Shown: positions 22,195 to 33,598, numbered from the stretch's first letter. The stretch: DNA of 64,000 bases from Nipponacmea schrenckii (GCA_030562195.1 JAUJPP010000012.1:15314001-15378000), one strand, 5' to 3'. Numbers and translations are program-made. Notes: generated by a model from the letters alone, not told the origin.

Positions 22195-23060
22195 GTTTCT
22201 TAATGAAACTTGGTATACATGTATATATTGATGATATCTCAGTCAAGTTCGAAAATGGAAATTATTGCATGCACGTTTTTTGAGTTATTGCACTTGACTT
22301 AGTAAAAATGCGTCAAATTTGGGTTGTATCCACAATAGAGGCTATAGTTTTTATCCGATCTTAATGAAACTTGGTATACATGTATATATTGATGAAATCT
22401 CGGTCAAGTTCGAAAATTGAAATTATCGAATGAACGGATTTTGAGTTATTGCCCTTGACTTAGTAAAAACGTGTCAAATTTGGGTTGTATTCACGATAGA
22501 AGCTACAGTTTTTATCCGATCTTAATGAAACTTGGTATACATGTATATATTGATGATATCTCGGTCAAGTTCGAAAATGGAAATTATCGCATGAACGGTT
22601 TTTGAGTTATTACACTTGACTTAGTAAAAACGCGTCAAATTTGGGTTGTGTCCACAATAGAGGCTACAGTTTTTATCCGATCTTAATGAAACTTGGTATA
22701 CATGTATATATTGATGATATCTCAGTCAAGTTCGAAAATGGAAATTATTGCATACACGTTTTTTGAGTTATTGCACTTGACTAAGTAAAAAACGCGTCAA
22801 ATTTGGGTTGTATCCACAATAGAGGCTACAGTTTTTATCTGATCTTAATGAAACTTGGTATACATGTATATATTGATGATATCTGTCAAGTTCAAAAATG
22901 GAAATCATTGCATGAACGGATTTTGAGTTATTGCCTTGACTTAGTAAAAATGCGTCAAATTAGGGTTGTATCCATGATAGAGGCTACAGTTTTTATCCGA
23001 TCTTAATGAAACTTGGTATACATGTATATATTGATGATATCTCGGTCAAGTTCCAAAATG
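22195..23060 (+). repeat. 161-bp tandem array (type-B monomer), six copies
   Basis: The landmark TAATGAAACTTGGTATACAT recurs at 22201, 22362, 22523, 22684, 22846 and 23004, a 161-base period. Each unit contains TTTTTGAGTTATTGC, CTTGACTTAGTAAAAA and GAGGCTACAGTTTTTATCCG. Related, more diverged monomers form the array at 50220-51190. The array runs almost up to the N gap, which probably marks its unassembled continuation. Confidence 0.9.
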
Positions 23061-23163
23061 GAAACTAGAACTGCGTTGCAGTACTGAAGGGTTCCTCGTA
23101 AAGGTTTTATTTAAAAAGTTAACATATGTCTACATGTTAACAAAATCAAGTGATATTAGAACT

Positions 23164-23663
23164 NNNNNNNNNNNNNNNNNNNNNNNNNNNNNNNNNNNNN
23201 NNNNNNNNNNNNNNNNNNNNNNNNNNNNNNNNNNNNNNNNNNNNNNNNNNNNNNNNNNNNNNNNNNNNNNNNNNNNNNNNNNNNNNNNNNNNNNNNNNNN
23301 NNNNNNNNNNNNNNNNNNNNNNNNNNNNNNNNNNNNNNNNNNNNNNNNNNNNNNNNNNNNNNNNNNNNNNNNNNNNNNNNNNNNNNNNNNNNNNNNNNNN
23401 NNNNNNNNNNNNNNNNNNNNNNNNNNNNNNNNNNNNNNNNNNNNNNNNNNNNNNNNNNNNNNNNNNNNNNNNNNNNNNNNNNNNNNNNNNNNNNNNNNNN
23501 NNNNNNNNNNNNNNNNNNNNNNNNNNNNNNNNNNNNNNNNNNNNNNNNNNNNNNNNNNNNNNNNNNNNNNNNNNNNNNNNNNNNNNNNNNNNNNNNNNNN
23601 NNNNNNNNNNNNNNNNNNNNNNNNNNNNNNNNNNNNNNNNNNNNNNNNNNNNNNNNNNNNNNN
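23164..23663. other. Assembly gap (500 N)
   Basis: Exactly 500 undetermined bases, a conventional placeholder length, so the true size is unknown. Open frames drawn across it are meaningless. Confidence 0.99.
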
Positions 23664-24954
23664 AAAAAAAAAATACACACAGTTAGTATAGAAGAAATTA
23701 CAAAATTTGCAAATTTAAAACGTGCAATTTTGATCAAATAGCAAGTGTTATACACCATTGGAAAGAATAACTAGACCTGTTTGTAACAGTTCTGCAGCTT
23801 TAGAGCTATTTAAAATTTGTTGGTCTCCTGGCTGTCATTTAAGGATAGAATGTAAATTGATTTTGCGATTATTGGGAGAGATGATTTATTCATGATTTAA
23901 CACGTGACATTTGAGTTTGTTTGTAGACTGGCAATCATTAAGGTTTGTGATGTAAAAATATCTGGGCTTAACCACGCCCACAAAGTCCATTGACTTGTTT
24001 TGGAAACTTCAACTGGAAATGTCAAAATTTGTGAATTGACCGTTTTATAGGAAAAATTCGCAATTTTTAAATGCCGATAAATCGAACGTTTACATTTTGC
24101 TATAAAGCTTAATATGTCATTGGATAGAACTATCATGTACAGGTATAAAGATCGCCAAAGGTCAACGTCACAATATACACCTTCGAAGTTTTTATAATTT
24201 TTAATCGTAATTAAATCAAAATCAAATTAAAAATTCAAAAATCAGTTTCCATATAAATTTCGGCAATCGGTTATAGATTCTATATACATGTCCATCAAAA
24301 TAACACATATTGACTGATCCTCCGAGACCCTATTTCGATTGAAAGAAAAATACACACAGTGATGTAAAATATCTGGGCTTAACCACGCCCACAAAGTCTA
24401 ATGACTTGTTTTGATTGGTTGTGATACTTTAACTGGAAATGTCAAAATTTGTGTCTTGACCAAAAGATAAGAAATTAACACAGTCAGACTTTATGACCTG
24501 TTTATTTATATCTGTTTAATTAGAGTGTAATTTTATTCTTAAAACTTTTCGGAATTTTTATTTATACATATTGATTTATATATTGCTTGAAAGCTGGGAA
24601 TTTGCACATTATAAATCTGTTCGAATTTTGTTTTTAAGTTAAATAGAACTAAATATAAAAAAATATGAATGTTAAAATCGTTTATTTTCTACTAGGCGTA
24701 TTTTCATCAGTTTTCGGTCTATAGCTAAAATAAAGATATTGTTAGAAAGCTGATGAAAATCACAATTAGAATGTTGCCAAGAGTCTTGTTCATGAGATAT
24801 AACCATCTGAAGATACGAGAAATATGCAAATTACCAATTTTTGGATCCCTATTAATCCAAATGTTCTTTACTAAAATTAGAAATCAAGGTATCATATGAA
24901 CCTTTAGCCAATGAAGATGATTTTGCAGAAAAATAAAGGATGCATATTAGTAAG
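23664..24954. repeat. AT-rich sequence with locally repeated blocks
   Basis: TATCTGGGCTTAACCACGCC plus the following CACAAAGTC block, with AACTGGAAATGTCAAAATTT downstream, occurs near 23955 and again near 24367. GTTATACACCATTGGAAAGA with a preceding CAATTTTGATCAAA occurs near 23725 and again near 25735. No coding domain was seen. It is probably a family of old non-coding repeats. Confidence 0.45.
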
Positions 24955-25156
24955 TTAGTCCTCTTCGTTCCTTGCGGAGAATAGGGCTGCTACAGACATT
25001 CTCCATCTCACTCTGTTATGAGCTGTTCTTTTTGCTTCATTCCAGGTCTTGCCTATCCTTCCTAGCTCTTTCAGTCTTATTCTTTTCAAGCTATGTAAAG
25101 GTCGTCCTTGTCTTCTATGCCCTTGGGGATTCCAGTCCAGTGCCTCTCTGGTGATG
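24955..25156 (-). mobile_element. LINE reverse transcriptase C-terminal tail
   Basis: On the minus strand the frame reads ITREALDWNPQGHRRQGRP, then LKELGRIGKTWNEAKRTAHN and RVRWRMSVAALFSARNEED. The pattern W.P.G.R..GRP ... GKTW.E....A..R..WR..V.AL is the conserved tail of many invertebrate and vertebrate LINE-derived reverse transcriptases. Only about 65 residues remain. Confidence 0.65.
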
Positions 25157-27270
25157 TTGTTTTGAGATCAAAAGGATGCATATGGTAGAGTTCAAAAGTT
25201 ATGAACTTTCAAACGGAAGTCAGTTTTGAAAAACTTTGGCAGGACCTGGTCCAAAGACAAATTTGAAATTGAAAAATATGCAACTAGAGGACCTAGATAA
25301 TTATCCAAATTATATTTTAAAACAAGTCTGAAAAAAATAGGATAAAAAATGGCGGACGAGTAGTATTTTTCCAATAATTTGCATATTTCAAGATGGCGAT
25401 CAAACGGTTAGGAATTTGCATATACGGCATACATACAAAATGAAGATATTGATGGTACTAATTCTGTGGAATAATAAAATTGCAAGTTTGTGCAAAAATT
25501 TAATCCGAAAATTCCGATTTCTATGATTTTCTACATTTTTTGGTCATTTTCGGACGTTTCCGGCTAATTTCGGAAAATGTTTTATCGGAATCTTTAATGA
25601 TAATTTTTTGTCTACTCATCTACCAATTTTTGTGAAAAAATAAGACGTAACTTCAAAAAAACACGTGCTTTTTCATAAATCACGCACAATTAATATAGAA
25701 CTAAGAACAAAATTTTCAAATATTAAAAAGCGCAATTTTGATCAAAATATAAAGTGTTATACACCATTGGAAAGAATAAATTACGCGTAATAAGGACATA
25801 AAAGAAATTTTGACGTATGTAAATTAGGTCACGTGACAGAGCTCTTCGAAGTTAAAAAGTGCAATTTTCAAATGGCTGTAAAACCGGAAGTTGACATTGC
25901 ACAACACAAATGGAGACATCAATGGATAGATCTCGACAAGGGCAACAACTTTTGTGCAGGTCACATGGTCACCAAAGGTCAAGGTCACGATATATGAACG
26001 TTGGAAAATTAGGCACTGAGTGAAAAAAAAGAACCGGAAATGAAAAGTAAGCTAAATCGAAATTCAAAATTCGGCTTCCTAAGAATTGTTAGCAATCGAT
26101 TGAAGATTTCATAGACATCAAAATTACAATTGTCCGATTAACCCCTAAGGCCCAATTTTTCACTTTACAAAAGTAAGTGGTTTAATGATGGCGACTGATC
26201 TGTTACTTCCGGTTCAATTTTTGTTAATTATAAAATCATTATGGGTTAATAGTAACTAATTGCAAAAAACAAAATTCAAATATCTTTAGAATTCCGGAAG
26301 TGAAAATTCGAAGTTTAGCGACGTATGACGCCGAAACCGGAAGTGATGTCGACATTTTGAAAACAGATTTTTCTTCACAAGAAAAATGTTTATCTAACTG
26401 CAAATTTTGATTTCGATCTAATCAAAATTGCGAAAGTTAGAAAAAGTGTTAAATTTTAAAATTCAAAAGTCAGCAACAAAAGTAAAAATTTCAAAATTTT
26501 TAAACTGCTATTATGTAAATCTAAGTTATAAGTAGTAAATAAAAAAAGTCCGAACCAGATTGGATAAAAAAAACGAGCCGTGAGTTAGTAAACAAAAATA
26601 AAATTTGTGACGTTCTACGTCATTTCCGGTAGAACAAAAATGCGTCATTTTACATTTAAACAACAACGAGCACTAAATTACGTCACAATATCACGCCAGA
26701 TTGTGTAAGACATTTGCAGTTATGGCTGGGGAGCGTGACCAGAAAGAGACAAAAAAAAAAAAAAATAGTCATTTCGAAAACAAAGCAGTGCGTTCGAAGA
26801 ACGCACTGCAATAATCCGAACGATTACAATACGTTTTCGACAAAGTCGAAATACGTAAAAACTGGGTGCAGCTACCTAACTTCTTACTCACACCATTAGA
26901 TTAGATATGCCAGGGAATCGATATTCGTGATGGATCATGGCATAATGTGACATGATTTGTCAAACATGACATAGTTATCATTAATTTCTTGTATAAGATC
27001 AAACATGATTTGATAATGTAACTAAATTTAAAATCAATTTTGTGATTGACCAATCAGATAATTGTAACTATAAAATCTTATGTTAAGTCCTCAAGAACTA
27101 GGCACCAGGTGTTTGTCTGTAGAATGGTACTTTTTTTTTCTCACAAGGAAAACATACAATGCTTTTTAATTGGCACAATGTCTTATCATACGACACGATA
27201 ACGTCATCGAACTAACGGCCTACGTCAATCATAAAAGCATAGACATCAACGATACCGGTACCACTTTCTT
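25157..27270. other. No identified gene; repeat-like AT-rich DNA
   Basis: Contains the second copy of the GTTATACACCATTGGAAAGA block, several CGGAAGT words (near 25875, 26290 and 26338) and a strong hairpin at 26785-26809. No domain-bearing open frame was found. Confidence 0.3.
26785..26809. repeat. Perfect 11-bp hairpin
   Basis: GCAGTGCGTTC is followed by GAA and then the exact complement GAACGCACTGC. It could be the end of a small transposable element or a structured RNA element; no partner was found in the window. Confidence 0.65.
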
Positions 27271-27272
27271 CC

Positions 27273-27527
27273 ATGGCTGACACTAATAAACAGATATTAA
27301 GGTGTATTTTAAAGAAACCGACATACATCAACTTTGCCCAAGAGCAAAAAAAAGAGAAAATCCGCTTTTGCACGATTGACAGCTACAAATATACTTTATG
27401 CCGAAGTACCCCCAGTTTCTTTATGTATGTCAAGATGATGCAAAACATGCCCCTTTTTGAAAATAAAAACTTTACGAATGAAAGGAAACCGATCCAGCAG
27501 CATCTAACATGTGAAAACTTCACATAA
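27273..27527 (+). CDS. Hypothetical 84-aa ORF, unrecognised
   Basis: The frame starts in CCATGGCTG, a reasonable initiation context, and reads MADTNKQILRCILKKP onward, basic and without signal peptide or membrane segment. No splice sites, homologues or domains were recognised. A later frame (27687-27893) is equally anonymous. Chance ORFs in AT-rich DNA cannot be excluded. Confidence 0.2.
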   Translation: MADTNKQILRCILKKPTYINFAQEQKKEKIRFCTIDSYKYTLCRSTPSFFMYVKMMQNMPLFENKNFTNERKPIQQHLTCENFT

Positions 27528-27899
27528 AATGTAGGAGAAACTAAGAATAATTTACGCATTGCAAGAGCGACAGAATAAAATTGATGTTAAAAGTGTCGCC
27601 GATGCACATACAATGTTCACAAAACTCATTACAATTTTCTTAAGTAATTTAATTGATGGAAATCAAACATTTATACGTACATTGACATGAGTCAGAAACA
27701 TCTTAAACTACTAACTTCATACACAGGTCGTTATTTTGGGTGGATATATAACTTGAGAAAAAACTGCATACAAAATGACAATAATGCAAGTGGCAGGATT
27801 AATGCCGAACGACGTTTTCGGGCATGGGAGGTGGAAATTATTATTTTTGAGGAAAATACAACATATGAAATCGTCTATCGAAAGCAATATTAGTTCCAC

Positions 27900-28665
27900 T
27901 GGAAAATAATTGAAAATATAATTGGATGACCAAGAATTTCTTTTTTATATTGAAATAAATGTGTCTTTGACTTACCTGGTGTCAAAACTATACGAAGGAA
28001 TCCCTTTATAATCCAATAAATCAATTAAAATAATTTTAAATCACGCTTATGGGTCTTTTTGATAATTTCCTTATTGGATATAGTATCTGCTATATAGACT
28101 TTCTATTATTTTAGTCATTACATTTTGTAAGTCAAACTTTTTAAGACAAATTTCATATCCATGATTGATCTAGTGTAAAATATGGACTCGGTTTACCAAT
28201 TCATTTGCCATCTGTTTCAATGTTAAATCACGAAATTCAACCTTATATAACTTTTTTCCAGAAATCTCGTTGAAAACTTTCCTTTGTGACATGAAAGCCT
28301 GGCCCATACTTAGTTTCTGTACAAAAATTCAATATAGCATGACCATGAAAATTTTGAACTAGTCAAAATGAAAGTAAACCACTACATCTTATCAACACCC
28401 GCTTGATTGTTACTGCACAAAAAAACCACTATTTTTAGAAATAACCTTCCGCCAATTAAATTTCTCATTATCTCAGAAATTCTGAAAAAAATACAATTCC
28501 AAAAATCAAATTCCAAAAATTAGTCAATGGACATGCAAAAACCCCAAAAGGGAGAAAGAGCGTTTCTAAAAATTGCTCGGACTAAATTGTTATACAATCT
28601 TTAGTATAAACTTTTTTTATGCTTGTATGATTGTAAACAGTTTTTATGGTCCATATAATATCCAT
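27900..28665. other. No identified gene
   Basis: AT-rich spacer upstream of the duplicated antistasin region; no domain or repeat recognised. Confidence 0.3.
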
Positions 28666-29050
28666 TCTCCAGCTCAGATAGGTCTTAGTTAACCATCCAG
28701 ACAATCTTGAGGAGAGATGTGATACAAGATTAAATTTTCTGATGAGGAATGTCTTTGAGACCAGTCTTTATTCCACACCTTAAATAATGTAATCTAGAAT
28801 CTCCGTGCCTTTCATGAGAATTCCATATGTGGTATATATTTTACGCATTAATACCAACTGTTTATACCGCTATTAAATATAGCTAGATAATATTGTTAAT
28901 AACGCTTGACGTAAATTAAACACAGTCATTATATACTATTAACCTCCCATTTCCTAATATTTAAATCACCATTATGTTGTTTGTCCCTATCAAAGCGGAA
29001 AATTCAGCAATAAAGACAATCTTCAAATCTTAATTGCTACCAACTGTTAT

Positions 29051-29056
29051 TATAAA
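29051..29056 (+). promoter_or_regulatory. Candidate TATA box of antistasin-like gene 1
   Basis: TATAAA lies 69 bases before the ATG. The inverted paralogue keeps a TATAAA at the equivalent place (58342-58347 on -), in otherwise diverging sequence. This suggests, but does not prove, a core promoter shared by both copies. Confidence 0.45.
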
Positions 29057-29124
29057 TTCTGAAAATGTATCAGATTTGTCATTATATTTTCTGAACAAAT
29101 CAGTCAATTACAACTATTCCAATA

Positions 29125-32100
29125 ATGAAGGCTGTAGTTTTGTTGCTTTGTGCCGTTGTTGGTAAGTAATGAATTATTATTAGTTAAATATGTCCATATG
29201 TCCAGATTAGTGTGTTGGGCACTTTTTTGTTAACATGAAAACCTTGCAACTGAATTTTTCAATTAGATTTTCTTATATTATTATCATTTATGCAGGCTGG
29301 GTGACTTTTTTAAGGCGTATAGTCGTTTGGATGGAAAAAAAAAGAAACCCCGTGCAAGAGTCTATGTTAGAAAGTGGTTTTTGATTTGTTTCTATCGGGC
29401 ACACGCGATCTAGGCCTGTCTGCTGTTTTATGTGGTAATCGTTAATACCTTCTTCTTGTCTGACACAACACAGCAATAGAACTGGTGAGCATATGTCTTG
29501 AGTGGACAAGAGAGTTTCATGATAGAAAACGGGAATGACGTTGGCATACCAGTCCCGGACCATTCAATCGCCGTTTGCACAAATATCGATCTATTTATTA
29601 ATATGGAATATTGTCGATTATAGAATATCATGTATTTTAGCGGTTGTTGTAGCCAGGTCACCAATTCCACAAGAATTTTGTCCAGAATTAAACTGTCCAG
29701 ATCTCAACTGTCCACCGCCTAAATACCAGGGTATGACCGGCGATGGTTGTCATACCTGTACATGTTAGTTTTTTTTTTAATTTTCTGAGATATACCTTAG
29801 AACAATAACATTTAAGGATCTAGAATTGCACAAGAACTGCATGTTTAATATTGTTACTGTCACAGGATCTGAGTATATGGCATTACATTTAAACTATGTT
29901 ACCCAACCATGTGTTTAGTGAGGTTTCTGGGAAAATAAAGTTCATTGACATAACAACTGCCTTTTTATACGCCCACATGAAATGGGGGGCGTATATTGTC
30001 GTCACCCACATCCGTCCGTCCGTCGGTCCGTCCGTCCGTCCGCCCGTCCGTCCACAATTGCTCGTAAACACTCTACACAGTGTAATTCTTGACGGATTTA
30101 GATGAAACTTAATATGAGTGTTAATGATCACGCAAGGATGAACCCTATTGAAAATCAGCGAAATCGGAAAAAAATTAGTATGAGTTTGTGCCCTTGTTCT
30201 TGAATGGCTCGTAAACACTCTACAAAGTGCAATTCTTGACCGATTTTGATGAAACTTGGTGTGAGAGTATGTTATAACTCAAGGATAAACCCTATCGAAA
30301 ATCAGCGAAATCGAAAAACATTTAGTATGAGTTATTGCCCTTGTTCTTGAAAACACGTTCAATTTTAGCTTGTAAACACTCTTGAGAGAACAATTTTTAA
30401 TGGATTTTAATGAAACTTGGCCTGAGTATTTGTTATCACCCAAGGATGAAGCCTATTGAAAACCAGTCAAATCGAAAAAAAATTAATATCAGTTATTGCC
30501 CTTGTTTTTGAAAACGCGTTCAATTTTTAGCTTGTAAACACTCTACAAAGCACAGTTATCGACCGATTTTGACGAAACTTGCTGAAATTGTTTAATATCA
30601 CCCAAGAATGAACCCTTTTGAAAATAGCACATATCGAAATATATTTAATAGGAATTATTGCCCTTGTTCTATAAAATGTGTTGGATTTTTGCCTTGTAAA
30701 CACTCTACAAGTCACAATTCTTGAGCGATTTTGACATAACTTGGCATGAGTATTTCTAATCACTTAAGGATGAGCCCTATTGAAATTCAGTTAAATTGAA
30801 AAATATTTAGTATCAGTTATTGCCCTTGTGTTTGAAAACGCGTTCAATTTTAGCTTTTAAGCACTCTAGAAAGAACAATTCTTAATGGATTTTGATAAAA
30901 CTTGGCTTGAGTATTTGTTTTTACCCAAGGATGAACCTTATTGAAAATCAAATAAATCGAAATATATTTAGTGTCAGTTATTGCCCTTGTGTTTGAAAAC
31001 GGGTTTAACTTTTTGGCTAATAAACACTCTAGAAGGTACAATTCATGACCAATGTTGACAAAACTCACTGAAATTGTTGGATATTGCAAGGGATGAGCCT
31101 AATTGAAAATTAAAAATATCAAAATATATCTAATATGAATTATTGCCCTTGTTCTTTTAAACGCGTTCGAATTTTGTCTCGTAAACACTCTACATGGCAC
31201 AATTCTTGATGGATTTCGATGAAACTTGGTGTGAGAGTGTGTTATAACTCAAGGATGAACCCTATTGAAAATAAGCAAAATCGAAAAATTTTTTAGTATG
31301 AGTTACTGCCCTTGTTATTGAAAACGCATTCAATTTTAGCTTTTAAACACTCTAGAAAGAACTATTCTTAATGGATTTTGATTAACTTTGGCTTGAGTAT
31401 TTGTTTTTACCCATGGATGAACCCTATTAAAAATCAAATAAATAGAAATATATTTAGTGTCAGTTATAGCCCTTGTTCTTGAAAACGCGTTCAATTTTAG
31501 CTTGTAAACACTCTAGAAAGAACAATTTTTAATGGATTTTGATGTAACTTGGCTGGAGTATTTGTTGTCTCCCAAGGATGAACCCTATTGAAAATCAAAA
31601 AATATTTAGTACAAGTTATTGACCTTGTTTTTGAAAACGCGTTCAATTTAACTCGTAAACACTCTAGAAAGAACAATTTTGAATGGATTTTGATGAAACT
31701 TGGCTTTAGTATTTGTTTTCTCACAAGGATAAACCCTATTGAAAATCAGATAAATCGAAAAATATTTAGTGTCAGTTATTGCGCCTGTTTTCAAAAACGC
31801 TTTCAACTTTTGGCTTATGAACACTCTAAACATTCCTTTTTGACAAAACTCAGTGAAATTGTTTAATATCAACCAAGGATGAGCCTTATTAAGAATTAAA
31901 AATATCAAAATATTATTAAGGGTGAACCCTATTGCAAATCATAAAAATACCGAAAAATATTTAATGAGTTGTTATTAGGTACAATTCTTGACAGTTTTTA
32001 ATGAAACTAGAGACCCTAGAAAAAAAATAGGTTGGTAGGTTGAATAATTCATTCCACTTATTGTAACCTTACTGAAAAGTTTTTATTTGAAATAAATGCT

Positions 32101-32861
32101 GCCAGTGGGCGTATATTACCTTGCCTGGCAAGCTATCTTTAAATTTGAAGTTATCATCTTAAGTCGATCGGTTAATCGTGCTGCATGCTTTGTTTTAAGG
32201 TTGCTCTGGTGCTTCATGCCGTATGCATTGTCCATATGGAACGAGAATCGGCAATGACGGATGCTCGTCCTGCGAATGTAGAGGTGAGCATTGTAATTTT
32301 TTTGTAATTGATTTGCAAGCTGTAATTGAATATTTTCTGTTTAAAGTGTAAAGTGATCTTAGAAGAGTGACACTTGTCGTACAAAGAGAAAAGAAATCTT
32401 AGGCTAAAGACTGATATTAAACATACCTCAAAAATTGAATTAGAAAATACAATTCCCCTACCATACAGCAATTATCTGATAGATTCCATAAATCCGAATC
32501 TGAAGAGGGATGGCAGAACTTTCACGACAAACAGTTTGTTCCCTGACCTCATATCCCAATTAGGTTCCGTTGCCGGATAGAGTCTATTCAATCATAATTA
32601 TTCACCAAATCAACAAAAGCTAATGTCTGTGTTGTGTTTTTTACATTTTCTAACTTATATGACATATCGTGTGACGTTTTTTAACTATAGAAAACCCAAA
32701 AACTAAAGTCTTTTGGACAACTGACGTGAGGATCTGAGAAGAACTATTAATTTTTTACTAATAATAAATAATAAATACCCACTATTAACCTTCAATTATT
32801 CAATTGACAGTAGATCTTTTATTAATTTACATTTTAATTTTCAGATCAATATGAAACATAA
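29125..32861 (+). CDS. Antistasin-like secreted protein, four exons, 86 aa
   Basis: Exons are 29125-29161, 29641-29763, 32200-32283 and 32845-32861 with GT-AG borders (donors GTAAGT, GTTAGT, GTGAGC). All introns are phase 1, and the joined length of 261 bases gives 86 residues plus TAA. The N terminus is a signal peptide (MKAVVLLLCAVVAVVVA). Two six-cysteine antistasin-type units follow: Cys 26, 31, 36, 49, 52 and 54 (GDGCHTCTC), and Cys 55, 60, 64, 75, 78 and 80 (NDGCSSCEC), each encoded by its own exon. Antistasin domains in leeches and molluscs inhibit serine proteases; the inhibitory loop and target here are unknown. A poly(A) signal AATAAA lies at 32881. Intron 2 holds a 2.2-kb Helentron-like insertion. 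Confidence 0.85.
29962..32137 (+). mobile_element. Helentron-like (HINE-type) element, about 2.17 kb, in antistasin intron 2
   Basis: It starts TTTTTATACGCCCACATGAA, forms a terminal stem with GGGCGTATA, then TTGTCGTCACCC and a GTCC-rich tract. Twelve type-A monomers of about 160 bp follow (AAACACTCT marks from 30064 to 31819). The end reads GCTGCCAGTGGGCGTATATT, ACC, the palindrome CTTGCCTGGCAAG and CTATC. The GTGGGCGTATA near the 3' end is the inverse of the 5' TATACGCCCAC. This layout (short inverted repeat, subterminal inverse copy, terminal hairpin, central tandem repeats, no protein) is that of HINEs. The paralogous intron lacks it. ORFs on its minus strand are repeat artefacts. Confidence 0.85.
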
Positions 32862-32880
32862 AAGGAAATTATTGTTTTTC

Positions 32881-32886
32881 AATAAA
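32881..32886 (+). terminator. Poly(A) signal of antistasin-like gene 1
   Basis: AATAAA lies 20 bases after the predicted stop in the short last exon. Its close spacing supports the four-exon model. Confidence 0.6.
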
Positions 32887-33139
32887 CATGCTCAATCCTA
32901 ATATGAGATTTTTTTTGTATTAATTGTGGGTGCGGACACCTGGGACCTACAAACCTTTTTTTATCATTTTGAAAAGTATATATTAACATGGAAAATTTTA
33001 TCATTCATGGGTTATCATTTTGAATAAAATAGATTAACATATAAAATTGTGAGCAGGCTTTTGTGTCTTAAAGCCTATATTTTTGAAGAATATTGTTGTA
33101 TGAGAAGTATCGGAAGTCAAAGGATGAACATGTTAAACC

Positions 33140-33335
33140 TAGTTTATATTGTCGTCACCCCTGTCCGTCCGTCAACAATCGTTGTGGACATGATAGAGAG
33201 CTGGTTTTCTTGATGGATTTTGATGAAATTATAGTTTTCCTAATCACCAAAGGATGAACTTTATCGGTAAATGAAAAGATTTTCTTGATTTTTAATTAAT
33301 GTGGGCGTATTACGATGGCCATCGCTATTTTTATA
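33140..33335 (+). repeat. Short Helentron-like element with the CGATGGCCATCG end
   Basis: A truncated 5' part (TTTATATTGTCGTCACCCC, GTCCGTCCGTC) is followed by one monomer-like stretch (GGATTTTGATGAAATTATAG, AAAGGATGAACTTTATCGG). The end reads GTGGGCGTATTACGATGGCC, ATCGCTATTTTT. The palindrome CGATGGCCATCG replaces CTTGCCTGGCAAG of the main family, while GTGGGCGTATA/TTAC before and CTAT after are kept. Confidence 0.6.
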
Positions 33336-33344
33336 GAAGGTATC

Positions 33345-33598
33345 ATAAGGTTTTCTTAATCCGAGATAGCTGCCGAAAAATACATGGAATGCAATTACGA
33401 ATGATTTATACAAATATATGTTAATTGAGACAAAGATGCGTGTTTTATATGTTTAAATTTAAGATAGCCCTGAGAAGGTGGAAATACACCCACCAGCAGC
33501 TTTAAATGCAAGTTCAAATCATTGTTTGTTGTCCATTCACATTTGGTTCATTTCTATTTTATAGAGAAATTTTAAGCAGACAAAAGTACTGTAGAGAT
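33345..33598. repeat. Left part of a dispersed repeat (continues at 36420; partner 3400-4110)
   Basis: AATGCAATTACGAATGAT and AAGTTCAAATCATTGTTTGT with CCATTCACATTTGGTT match 3677-3810. The repeat is interrupted by the element at 33602-36399, and its remainder follows at 36420-36680. Confidence 0.6.

Noticed and set aside
23130..23758. Several 178-200 aa open frames on both strands
   Set aside because: They consist almost entirely of undetermined residues translated from the N gap.
29888..30105. 69-aa plus-strand ORF near the antistasin intron
   Set aside because: It runs from intron sequence into the GTCC-rich 5' end of the inserted element; the exon model with consistent phases does not need it.
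30527..31908. Series of 75-86 aa minus-strand ORFs containing LIFNRVHPW-type sequence
   Set aside because: They are translations of the ~160-bp type-A monomers in the Helentron-like element; recurrence follows the DNA repeat and frames break at every unit.
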